From Flavobacteriaceae bacterium (GTDB lineage Bacteria > Bacteroidota > Bacteroidia > Flavobacteriales > Flavobacteriaceae), in NCBI GenBank assembly GCA_947461915.1, contig CANHNG010000086.1, forward strand, positions 1 to 7,249: DNA of 7,249 nt, written 5' to 3'. Positions within the stretch are counted from its first letter, which is position 1; every line of letters starts with the position of its first letter. The notes beneath the pieces are model-generated. The model searched no databases, was not told the origin of the DNA, and was given only the letters and a program-made list of their open reading frames with translations. The position numbers were made by a program, and so were the translations under genes. Shown piece by piece: positions 1 to 6,298 of the stretch.

Positions 1-1205
1 ATTTCATTAAGAGCTAAATATTCAATATATGTTGCAAAACCCTCATCCATCCAGGAATGTTTCGATTCGTTTGTTGCCAATAGGTGCTGAAACCAAGTAT
101 GTGCCAATTCATGGGTTGCGGTTCCCAAAATTCCTTCTAGCGTTCCATTTCCTAACATCAAGGTACACATGGCATATTCCATTCCGCCATCACCACCTTG
201 AATAAAGGAGTATTGTTTATAGGGATAATCCCCTATTTTCTGGTTGTAAAAATCCATCACACGAACCATTAGGGGTTCTAGTTTTTTCCAGTTTTCTGCT
301 ATTTTTGGATCGTTTTTATACAGGAAATGCAAATCGACACGATTAGGTCCTTTCACAATATCATGGGTATAATTTCTGTCGGCTGCCCAAGTAAAATCAT
401 GCACCATGGGAGCCAAAAAATGCCAGGTCAGGGTTTGGGTTTTCTTTGGATACACAACGGGAACTCCTGCATCCTGATAGCCATGGCCTATTTCATTTGG
501 GTTTTGCAAATAACCACTTCCGCCCAAAACATAGTCCTTATCGATGGTAATTTTCACGTCGAAATTTCCCCAAACACCATGAAATTCCCTTGCTATATAA
601 GGATCGGCATGCCAACCTTCAAAATCAAACTCGGCCATTTTCGGATACCATTGTGCCATTGATAATTCAACCCCTTCTATATTATTTCTTCCGGAACGCC
701 GAATCTGTATCGGAACTTGCCCATCAAAATCGAGGGTGAAAGTGGTTTTTGAATGCGGTAAAATTGGGGTTGCCAAAGTGACTTCGAGGATTGTTCCAAC
801 CGTTTTTGTATTGGCAACAATATTGTCTTGTTTGAAATTTGAAATTTTTAAGTACCCTATCTCATTGGGTTTTAAAGTTTTTAACCGGCTTATTTTTATA
901 TCGGTGTCCTTCTCTTTTATCTTGTTGACCATTCTAGCGTCTGGGTCTTTGATGCTTTGAATTCGAGCATCCATCTCACTTCCCGGCTGAAAGGCATTTG
1001 GATACAAATGATAAAAAACTTTTTTCAAAGTGTCAGAAGAATTATTGGTGTAAACCAATTCCTGTTTTCCTTTATATTGGTAATTTTTTACATCCATCAC
1101 AACATCCATTTTATAGTCAACATGCTGTTGCCAATAGGCTGAACTTTGTGCCAATAGATTCCCGAAACTCATTAAAACGGCAGCTAACAAAAGGGTTTTT
1201 TTCAT
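1..1205 (-). CDS. Secreted M1-family zinc metallopeptidase (C-terminus cut by window edge)
   Basis: This is a gluzincin aminopeptidase-type enzyme, expected to remove N-terminal residues from peptides in the periplasm or outside the cell. Translating from the ATG at 1205-1203 gives 401 complete codons to the window edge with no stop, so the C-terminal part is missing. Residues 1-19 (MKKTLLLAAVLMSFGNLLA, then Q) form a typical Sec signal peptide. The zinc site is complete: HELAH at residues 365-369 (bases 113-99), followed after exactly 18 residues by the third ligand E388 in WMDEGFATY. The substrate-binding loop reads GGMEY at 340-344 in place of the classical GAMEN, so the glutamate is kept but the last residue is Tyr. 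Family membership is clear; substrate is unknown. The gene lies 60 bases after the subtilase gene on the same strand. A terminator hairpin stands directly before its start, and no clear promoter or Shine-Dalgarno sequence is visible. Confidence 0.94.
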   Translation of the reverse strand, partial: MKKTLLLAAVLMSFGNLLAQSSAYWQQHVDYKMDVVMDVKNYQYKGKQELVYTNNSSDTLKKVFYHLYPNAFQPGSEMDARIQSIKDPDARMVNKIKEKDTDIKISRLKTLKPNEIGYLKISNFKQDNIVANTKTVGTILEVTLATPILPHSKTTFTLDFDGQVPIQIRRSGRNNIEGVELSMAQWYPKMAEFDFEGWHADPYIAREFHGVWGNFDVKITIDKDYVLGGSGYLQNPNEIGHGYQDAGVPVVYPKKTQTLTWHFLAPMVHDFTWAADRNYTHDIVKGPNRVDLHFLYKNDPKIAENWKKLEPLMVRVMDFYNQKIGDYPYKQYSFIQGGDGGMEYAMCTLMLGNGTLEGILGTATHELAHTWFQHLLATNESKHSWMDEGFATYIEYLALNE

Positions 1206-1212
1206 GTTGGAT

Positions 1213-1247
1213 AAAATAAAAAATGGAAGGACCAAAGGCCTTCCATT
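1213..1247 (-). terminator. Rho-independent terminator after the S8 peptidase gene
   Basis: A perfect 9-base-pair stem (1222-1230 with 1239-1247, AATGGAAGG/CCTTCCATT) encloses an 8-base loop. On the minus strand it is followed by TTTTTTATTTTAT (1221 down to 1213 and beyond). The T-run is on the minus side only, so it terminates transcription leaving the S8 gene, whose stop codon is at 1268-1266. The U-tract ends about 7 bases before the M1 peptidase ATG at 1205, so the same hairpin occupies the leader of that gene and may act as a partial terminator or attenuator. Confidence 0.82.
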
Positions 1248-1265
1248 ATAAAATAGAAAATAAAA

Positions 1266-2891
1266 TTATTTATTTTTCGACATTTTTTCAGCTAGTAACA
1301 AAGCATTATAGGCATTAACGATTTTCCCCGATTGAGACAAAGCGGTAAAGGAACGGCTGTCATCTGGATTCCCACCAACGATAACATTAGTGGTAATTGC
1401 GAGGCCTGAATCCATCAAAATGTGTTTTACCTGCGAGGCAGACAATGTTGGATAATAGGAACGAATCAATGCGGCAACACCGGCAACATTTGGAGAAGCC
1501 ATTGAAGTGCCCTGTAAATATTTATAAGTGTTGTTTGGTGTGGTCGCATAAATTTTGACTCCAGGAGCAAAAACATCCACGTTTATTTTTCCATAATTGG
1601 AGAATCGAGCGACCATTTTGTTCCCAGATTCGAAATTCAAAGCGCCAATAGTGATTAAATTATCTACAAATTCTGTTTTTTTATCGTCAGAATCGGTTGG
1701 AAAATTATTTTCTGTATCCAGATCTTTCGCATCGTTTCCGGCGGCGTGAACAATTAACACGTCTTTCTTTGCGGCATATTTAATGGCATCATAAACCCAT
1801 TTTTTGTGAGGAGAAAAGTCTTTTCCAAAACTTCCGTTAATCACTTTTGCCCCATTATCAACAGCATAATGAATCCCAAGAGCAATATCTTTATCGTATT
1901 CATCCCCATCAGGCACCGCACGAATAGCCATGATTTCAACATTATTGGCAATCCCATCGCCACCAATTGCATTATTCCTAACTTGACCAATGATTCCGGC
2001 AACATGGGTTCCGTGAAGGATTTTTTCCTTGTCTGGTCCCATCACATTATTGTTCCCGTATTTGGTATCTTTGATGTCATTTGGATTATCGCCAACCACT
2101 TTTCTGTAATCGATTTTCAGATTATCGCCATTAATCACTGCATCGAATCCCTCTAGTTGTTCCTGAATTGCCGCTTTCAAATCGGACACACTCATTCCAA
2201 AAGAGAACATCCTTTTCATTATGTTTTTACTTTGAGATAATTCTGTTTCTTGAGAATCAATTGCATTTACCTCTTCAGCGGTGTAGCCAGATTTCCCAAA
2301 ATGTTTGACTAAAACTGAATCGGCCTTTGTGGTTCCGGCTAACATTTGTTCTAATTGGGTTTTCCCTCCAAGGCTTTCCTTGATTTTTTTATCGTTGGTC
2401 GCTTTCGCCACTTGATAAGTGGTCGCATCAACGAGATCTTTGTTGACAATAATTCTTTCGTATTCTAAATTTTCTTTAGTGATGTCTCCCAGAAAATTCC
2501 AACCGTGAATATCATCAATATAGCCGTTTTTATCATCATCTATTCCGTTTCCAGGAATCTCTTTTTTGTTGGTCCAAATCACCGATTTTAAATCGTCATG
2601 CTCAATGTCAACGCCAGAATCCAATACGCCAACGATTACTTTTACCCCATTTTTATCTTTGAGCAATTCGGCATAAGCCTTGTCAACACTCATTCCAGGC
2701 ACAGTGTCTTTTACTAGGTCCAAATGGCTCCAACGCTTTAAATCGTCCTCTTTTAAAGGGGAAATCTTAGTGCTGTATAAAGGAGTCTTAACCGACAGTG
2801 CAGAAATGTCATAAACTGGTTTTGAGGCTCCACATCCTGCCAACACCCAAAAAGAAATGGCAGAAATTAAAATAGTTTTGAAATTATTCAT
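1266..2891 (-). CDS. S8 (subtilisin-like) serine peptidase, lipoprotein
   Basis: This is a subtilase predicted to be lipid-anchored and exported. The 541-residue product starts with a hydrophobic signal ending in the lipobox LAGC, which puts the lipidated cysteine at C20. The catalytic triad and oxyanion residue are all present: D91 in VLDSGVD, H293 in HGTHVAG, N386 in HAAGN and S463 in GTSMASPNVAG. About 200 residues separate D91 and H293, against about 32 in subtilisin. The insert begins with an acidic, possibly calcium-binding stretch (GNGIDDDKNGYIDD, 114-127) and continues with a Lys/Glu-rich, probably helical segment (about 135-260). There is no separate C-terminal secretion domain; the protein ends soon after the last helix of the catalytic domain. 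The start at 2891 is supported because it places the signal peptide at the N-terminus. The gene lies 67 bases after the MBL-fold gene on the same strand and ends at a strong terminator. Its protein substrate is unknown. Confidence 0.95.
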   Translation of the reverse strand: MNNFKTILISAISFWVLAGCGASKPVYDISALSVKTPLYSTKISPLKEDDLKRWSHLDLVKDTVPGMSVDKAYAELLKDKNGVKVIVGVLDSGVDIEHDDLKSVIWTNKKEIPGNGIDDDKNGYIDDIHGWNFLGDITKENLEYERIIVNKDLVDATTYQVAKATNDKKIKESLGGKTQLEQMLAGTTKADSVLVKHFGKSGYTAEEVNAIDSQETELSQSKNIMKRMFSFGMSVSDLKAAIQEQLEGFDAVINGDNLKIDYRKVVGDNPNDIKDTKYGNNNVMGPDKEKILHGTHVAGIIGQVRNNAIGGDGIANNVEIMAIRAVPDGDEYDKDIALGIHYAVDNGAKVINGSFGKDFSPHKKWVYDAIKYAAKKDVLIVHAAGNDAKDLDTENNFPTDSDDKKTEFVDNLITIGALNFESGNKMVARFSNYGKINVDVFAPGVKIYATTPNNTYKYLQGTSMASPNVAGVAALIRSYYPTLSASQVKHILMDSGLAITTNVIVGGNPDDSRSFTALSQSGKIVNAYNALLLAEKMSKNK

Positions 2892-2916
2892 GAATTGGTT
2901 TTATTAAATTTTAGTT

Positions 2917-2924
2917 TAAAAGTA
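2917..2924 (-). promoter_or_regulatory. Possible -7 promoter element of the S8 peptidase gene
   Basis: On the minus strand this reads TACTTTTA, which matches the Bacteroidota TAnnTTTG element except for the last base. It lies about 25 bases upstream of the ATG at 2891, a plausible distance. No convincing -33 element is visible and the region is very AT-rich, so a chance match is quite possible. The 67-base gap (2892-2958) contains no terminator hairpin after the upstream gene, so cotranscription with the MBL-fold gene is the alternative. Confidence 0.3.
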
Positions 2925-2958
2925 AATTCTTTTGTTATAAATAAAGAGAAGATTAACA

Positions 2959-3819
2959 CTATCTTAAGATTTCATCACAAGTAAACCGTTGCTTCAAACG
3001 AACTCCTTTTTCCGTTTTTTCTACTGTTATGATTTCGTTATATGCATCATGTTCCAAAAATAAATAGTAATTGTTGTCCGCCGCGGCGTTTAAAAATTTT
3101 GACTTTTCAGGCATTGTCAAAAGCGGCCGCGTGTCATAACCCATTATGTAAGGCAAAGGCAAGTGTCCAACAGTGGGCAGCAAATCCGCCACAAAACAAA
3201 TAGTTTTTTCTTTGTATTGAATCTGCGGTATCATTTGCTTTTCGGTGTGACCATCGGCAAAGAAAATCCCGAAATCTAGTTCCGATGTTGGCAATAAATC
3301 ACCTTCGGGTCTTTTTATGAAATGCAAGTGTCCACTTTCTTGAATTGGCAAAATATTTTCAGATAAAAATGAAGCCTTTTCCCTCAAATTTGGTTTCCTC
3401 GCCCATTCCCAATGACTATCGTTACTCCAGTATTTGGCATTTTTGAAAGCCAACTCATATCCTGTTTTGTCTTTGTTCCATTGCACGCTACCGCCACAAT
3501 GGTCAAAATGCAAATGCGTCAAAAAGACGTCAGTGACATCATCGCGATGAAAACCATGTTTTGCTAGGGATTTTTCCAAGGAATGTGTGCCCCAAAGCGA
3601 ATAATAACTGAAAAACTTTTCCGATTGCTTGTTCCCCAATCCATTATCAATCAAAATCAAACGATTACCTTCTTCAATTAATAGACATCGTGCTGCAAGG
3701 TCAATTAGGTTATTTTCGTCGGCTGGGTTGGTTTTGTTCCAAATTGTTTTTGGCACCACTCCAAACATGGCACCACCATCCAACTTAAAATTCCCGGTTT
3801 CTATGGAATACAGTTTCAT
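2959..3819 (-). CDS. Metallo-beta-lactamase-fold hydrolase (YtnP / AHL-lactonase-like)
   Basis: This is a probable dinuclear-zinc hydrolase of 286 residues, with no signal peptide, so cytoplasmic. Counting from the ATG at 3819, the metal ligands appear in the order expected of the family: HLHFDH at 102-107 (H102, H104, D106, H107), H191 in FADGHTE, D212 in FVADLLP and H257 in FLEHDAY. The N-terminal stretch GGAMFGVVPKTIW resembles the subgroup that includes YtnP-type lactonases, which open acyl-homoserine lactones and related esters; this activity is inferred from resemblance only. The reading frame extends to an ATG at 3858, but I prefer 3819: the only good -7 promoter element on this strand (3841-3848) lies inside that extension, so a transcript from it would not contain the upstream ATG, and MKLYSIETGNFKLDGG is a natural start for the fold. 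The gene is divergent from the suf operon. Confidence 0.9.
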   Translation of the reverse strand: MKLYSIETGNFKLDGGAMFGVVPKTIWNKTNPADENNLIDLAARCLLIEEGNRLILIDNGLGNKQSEKFFSYYSLWGTHSLEKSLAKHGFHRDDVTDVFLTHLHFDHCGGSVQWNKDKTGYELAFKNAKYWSNDSHWEWARKPNLREKASFLSENILPIQESGHLHFIKRPEGDLLPTSELDFGIFFADGHTEKQMIPQIQYKEKTICFVADLLPTVGHLPLPYIMGYDTRPLLTMPEKSKFLNAAADNNYYLFLEHDAYNEIITVEKTEKGVRLKQRFTCDEILR

Positions 3820-3840
3820 TATTTTTTTATGAAGATTCAA

Positions 3841-3848
3841 CAAAGTTA
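3841..3848 (-). promoter_or_regulatory. -7 promoter element of the MBL-fold hydrolase gene
   Basis: The plus strand reads CAAAGTTA, so the minus strand reads TAACTTTG, an exact match to the Bacteroidota TAnnTTTG element. A start of transcription a few bases downstream would leave a leader of roughly 15 bases before the ATG at 3819. A clear -33 motif at the usual spacing is not visible. The site decides the start codon of this gene, because an ATG at 3858 would lie upstream of the transcript. Confidence 0.5.
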
Positions 3849-3944
3849 GAAAAATCAAACGTTTCTGATGGTTGAAATAAGTTTTTTCTATTTTGACATT
3901 CGTTATAAAAATGTTATCAATTATGGAAAAAGGTTTTTATATAG

Positions 3945-3952
3945 TATCTTTG
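3945..3952 (+). promoter_or_regulatory. -7 promoter element of the suf operon
   Basis: TATCTTTG is an exact match to the Bacteroidota TAnnTTTG element, 30 bases before the sufA-like ATG at 3983. Transcription would start near 3958-3960 and give a leader of about 24 bases. No Shine-Dalgarno sequence precedes the ATG, as is usual in this phylum. No good -33 TTTG is seen at the usual distance. An AT-rich inverted repeat (TATAAAAA 3904-3911 / TTTTTATA 3934-3941) spans the -33 region and could bind a regulator, but I cannot recognise it as a Fur or IscR site. Confidence 0.55.
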
Positions 3953-3982
3953 CGCTTTATTTAGACAAAATCAAAATAAGCT

Positions 3983-4312
3983 ATGATTAAAGTTTCTGAT
4001 ACTGCCAAAAAGAAAATCATCGATTTAATGAAAGACGATGGATTTGATGCGGCAGTCGATTATGTGAGAGTAGGTGTGAAAAGCGGTGGATGCTCGGGTT
4101 TGTCTTATGATTTGAAGTTTGATAAAAACAAAGGCGAAGACGATAAAATTTTTGTGGACAACGAAATAACCATTGCCGTGGAGAAAAAATCCTTCCTTTA
4201 TTTAGCCGGAACTATTTTGGAATTTTCTGGCGGACTAAACGGAAAAGGATTTGTTTTCAATAATCCAAACGCAAGTAGAACTTGTGGTTGCGGAGAGAGC
4301 TTCTCTTTGTAA
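3983..4312 (+). CDS. sufA: A-type iron-sulfur carrier protein (SufA/IscA/HesB family)
   Basis: This small cytoplasmic carrier is expected to take a [2Fe-2S] or [4Fe-4S] cluster from the SufBCD scaffold and deliver it to target enzymes. At 109 residues it has the family's usual length. The three conserved cysteine ligands are present: C37 in SGGCSGLSY, and C101 and C103 in the C-terminal motif TCGCGESF. The core ends in GKGFVFNNPNA, also typical. The ATG at 3983 gives the standard N-terminus and follows the predicted promoter. It is the first gene of the suf operon, separated from sufB by only 18 bases. Family assignment is firm; the name sufA rather than iscA or erpA rests on the operon context. 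Confidence 0.94.
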   Translation: MIKVSDTAKKKIIDLMKDDGFDAAVDYVRVGVKSGGCSGLSYDLKFDKNKGEDDKIFVDNEITIAVEKKSFLYLAGTILEFSGGLNGKGFVFNNPNASRTCGCGESFSL

Positions 4313-4330
4313 AACATTTAAACATAAATT

Positions 4331-5779
4331 ATGTCAAAATATACCGAAGACCATTTAAGAGTCGAACTCGAAACCAAAGAATACGAGTACGGATTTTATA
4401 CTGATTTAGAATCGGATACGTTTCCTATTGGCTTGAACGAGGATATTGTTCGCGCCATTTCCCATAGAAAAGAAGAACCACAATGGATGACGGATTGGCG
4501 CATCGAAGCTTTTCGCGCTTGGGAAAAAATGATTGAGCCAGAATGGGCCAATGTGCATTATACCAAACCTGATTTTCAAGCCATTTCCTATTATTCAGCT
4601 CCAAAAGCGGTTGACCCCAATAAAACATTGGACGATGTAGATCCTGAACTTTTAGAAATGTATAAAAAATTGGGCATTTCTGTCGATGAACAAAAAATGA
4701 TGAACAATGTTGCCATGGATATTGTGGTCGATTCGGTTTCAGTGGCGACAACATTCAAGAAAACTTTGGGTGAAAAAGGTATCATTTTCATGAGTATTTC
4801 CGAAGCGATTAAGGAACATCCAGAATTGGTTCGAAAACATCTTGGAACGGTTGTACCTCAAAAAGACAATTTTTATGCCGCCTTAAATTCAGCCGTTTTC
4901 TCTGACGGAAGTTTCTGTTATATTCCAAAAGGCGTTCGTTGCCCGATGGAACTTTCGACCTATTTCCGTATCAATCAAGCTGGAACCGGACAATTCGAGA
5001 GAACATTGCTAATCGCCGATGAAGGTAGTTATGTTTCATATCTTGAAGGTTGCACCGCACCAAGTCGAGATGAAAATCAATTGCATGCCGCTGTGGTAGA
5101 ATTGATTGCCATGGATGATGCCGAAATCAAATATTCGACCGTTCAAAACTGGTATCCTGGAAACAAGGAAGGAAAAGGGGGTGTTTTCAACTTCGTGACC
5201 AAAAGAGGTTTGTGCGAGAAAAAAGCAAAAATTTCTTGGACTCAAGTCGAAACGGGTTCTGCCATAACTTGGAAATATCCATCTTGTATCTTGAAAGGCG
5301 ACAATTCGGTGGGTGAATTTTATTCGATTGCCGTAACCAATAATTTCCAACAAGCCGATACTGGAACCAAAATGATTCACTTGGGAAAAAACACCAAATC
5401 AACCATTATTTCCAAAGGGATCTCAGCCGGAAAATCACAAAACAGTTACCGAGGATTAGTAAAAATAGGCCCAAATGCAGACAACGCAAGGAACTTTTCG
5501 CAATGCGATTCCTTATTAATGGGAAATAATTGTGGGGCACATACATTTCCATACATCGAGAGCAAAAATCCATCGGCCAAAATAGAACATGAAGCAACGA
5601 CGAGTAAAATTGGGGAGGACCAAGTTTTCTATTGCAACCAACGTGGCATTCCCACCGAAAAAGCAATCGCTTTAATCGTAAATGGCTTCAGCAAAGATGT
5701 ACTAAATAAATTGCCCATGGAATTTGCAGTCGAAGCGCAGAAGTTGTTGGAGATAAGTTTGGAAGGAAGCGTAGGATAA
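4331..5779 (+). CDS. sufB: Fe-S cluster assembly scaffold protein SufB
   Basis: SufB is the scaffold subunit of the SufBC2D complex, on which sulfur from SufS/SufE and iron are assembled into a cluster before transfer to a carrier. The 482-residue length is normal. The residues reported as important in the E. coli protein appear at a constant offset of 13: C241 (LEGCTAP, E. coli C254), H252 (H265), C392 (SQCDS, C405) and E419-H420-E421 ([14 protein letters not shown]432-H433-E434). The core SufBD beta-helix domain spans roughly residues 170-460. No frameshift is seen. The gene is cotranscribed with the upstream carrier gene. Unusually, its partner sufC does not follow directly: about 520 bases containing a four-helix-bundle gene and heptamer inverted repeats lie between them. 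Confidence 0.99.
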   Translation: MSKYTEDHLRVELETKEYEYGFYTDLESDTFPIGLNEDIVRAISHRKEEPQWMTDWRIEAFRAWEKMIEPEWANVHYTKPDFQAISYYSAPKAVDPNKTLDDVDPELLEMYKKLGISVDEQKMMNNVAMDIVVDSVSVATTFKKTLGEKGIIFMSISEAIKEHPELVRKHLGTVVPQKDNFYAALNSAVFSDGSFCYIPKGVRCPMELSTYFRINQAGTGQFERTLLIADEGSYVSYLEGCTAPSRDENQLHAAVVELIAMDDAEIKYSTVQNWYPGNKEGKGGVFNFVTKRGLCEKKAKISWTQVETGSAITWKYPSCILKGDNSVGEFYSIAVTNNFQQADTGTKMIHLGKNTKSTIISKGISAGKSQNSYRGLVKIGPNADNARNFSQCDSLLMGNNCGAHTFPYIESKNPSAKIEHEATTSKIGEDQVFYCNQRGIPTEKAIALIVNGFSKDVLNKLPMEFAVEAQKLLEISLEGSVG

Positions 5780-5786
5780 AAAATTG

Positions 5787-5857
5787 GTTTAAAGTTTAAG
5801 GTTTAAAGTTGAATAACTATAATCGATTAGTACCTTTAAACAAAGAAAACTTTAAAC
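5787..5857 (+). repeat. GTTTAAA-heptamer hairpin upstream of the inserted gene (left arms of the element)
   Basis: Starting 8 bases after the sufB stop, 5787-5810 holds three GTTTAAA-type heptamers followed by GTT (one A-to-G change at 5800). The opposite-strand version appears downstream as CTTTAAAC at 5834-5841 and AACTTTAAAC at 5848-5857. Two nested local stems are possible: 5787-5796 with 5848-5857 (10 pairs) and 5801-5808 with 5834-5841 (8 pairs), with a 25-base loop. The same left arm can instead pair with the distant right arm at 6263-6286. The fold therefore covers the whole leader of the inserted gene and ends 8 bases before its ATG. There is no T-run, so it is not a terminator. Confidence 0.85.
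5827..5840 (+). repeat. Inner inverted repeat, left arm (14 bases)
   Basis: TTAGTACCTTTAAA is the perfect reverse complement of TTTAAAGGTACTAA at 6232-6245. Unlike the low-complexity heptamers it contains the mixed-sequence core AGTACC/GGTACT, so a chance match is unlikely. It lies 26 bases before the ATG of the four-helix-bundle gene, 16 bases inside the outer left arm. Confidence 0.85.
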
Positions 5858-5865
5858 TACATAGG

Positions 5866-6255
5866 ATGGTAACAATTACTCGATTTGAAGATTTAGAAAT
5901 TTGGCAGGAAGCCAGAAGATTAGCTAAGGAAATTCATATCATTAGTATTGAAACCGAATTGAAAAATGATTTTAGATTTAGAGATCAAATAAAAGCATCA
6001 TCTGGTTCTGTAATGGACAACATTGCTGAAGGATTTGAAAGAAATGGAAATTTAGAATTTAGACAATTTTTGTCAATTGCTAAAGGTTCGGCCGGAGAAT
6101 CCCGATCACAGTTATACAGAGTTTGGGATTTCAATTACATCAATGACGAAAAGTTCAATGTTTTAAGAATAGATTATGAAAATTTAAGTGGGAAAATAAA
6201 CAATTTTATATCATATTTAAACAAGAAAGATTTTAAAGGTACTAAGTTTCAGTAA
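5866..6255 (+). CDS. Four-helix-bundle protein of the S23 / 23S rRNA intervening-sequence family
   Basis: This 129-residue protein belongs to the IVP/S23 family, first known from open reading frames inside excised intervening sequences of 23S rRNA; the Avd protein of diversity-generating retroelements has the same fold. Its molecular role is not established. Family marks visible are FEDLEIWQEA (7-16), FRDQIKAS (38-45), SVMDNIAEGFER (48-59) and EFRQFLSIAKGSAGE (64-78), followed by a last helix to about 120. I chose the ATG at 5866 because it starts directly before the conserved FEDLEIW block; an in-frame TTG at 5809 would add 19 residues encoded by repeat DNA. The gene interrupts the suf operon between sufB and sufC, is enclosed by inverted repeats, and its last codons (GTKFQ) are written in an inner repeat arm. 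GC over 5881-6240 is 106/360 (29%), against 81/180 (45%) in sufB 4921-5100, which suggests a separate origin. Confidence 0.91.
   Translation: MVTITRFEDLEIWQEARRLAKEIHIISIETELKNDFRFRDQIKASSGSVMDNIAEGFERNGNLEFRQFLSIAKGSAGESRSQLYRVWDFNYINDEKFNVLRIDYENLSGKINNFISYLNKKDFKGTKFQ
6232..6245 (+). repeat. Inner inverted repeat, right arm (14 bases), inside the coding end
   Basis: TTTAAAGGTACTAA is the perfect complement of the left arm at 5827-5840. It encodes residues around FKGTK at the end of the four-helix-bundle protein and stops 7 bases before the TAA codon begins. The spacer to the outer right arm is 17 bases, nearly equal to the 16 bases on the left, so both repeat pairs nest as one interrupted stem. 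Confidence 0.85.
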
Positions 6256-6262
6256 ACACTAG

Positions 6263-6286
6263 AACTTTAAACTTTAAACTTTAAAC
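6263..6286 (+). repeat. Outer inverted repeat, right arm (heptamer repeat)
   Basis: Three perfect opposite-strand heptamers (AAC followed by TTTAAAC units) fill the space between the inserted gene and sufC. The arm is the reverse complement of 5787-5810 at 23 of 24 positions; the single mismatch (G5800 opposite T6273) would be a G-U pair in RNA. The arm ends 12 bases before the sufC ATG, so a folded stem would place the sufC start just outside the structure. Confidence 0.88.
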
Positions 6287-6298
6287 AAAATAAACAAG

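Noticed and set aside
327..1219. Several plus-strand open frames of 60-110 codons
   Set aside because: They lie antisense to the continuous M1 peptidase frame, which has a signal peptide, GGMEY and HELAH-X18-E; their translations show no family features.
1806..2156. Plus-strand open frame of 116 codons
   Set aside because: Antisense shadow of the S8 peptidase catalytic region.
4425..5666. Minus-strand open frames opposite sufB
   Set aside because: Shadows of the sufB frame; sufB itself has every expected conserved residue.
5809..5865. TTG start giving a 148-residue four-helix-bundle protein
   Set aside because: The extra 19 residues are encoded by the repeat-containing leader, and the conserved block begins right after the ATG at 5866.
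5866..6255. Avd protein of a diversity-generating retroelement
   Set aside because: The fold is related, but no reverse transcriptase, template repeat or variable repeat is seen in the window.
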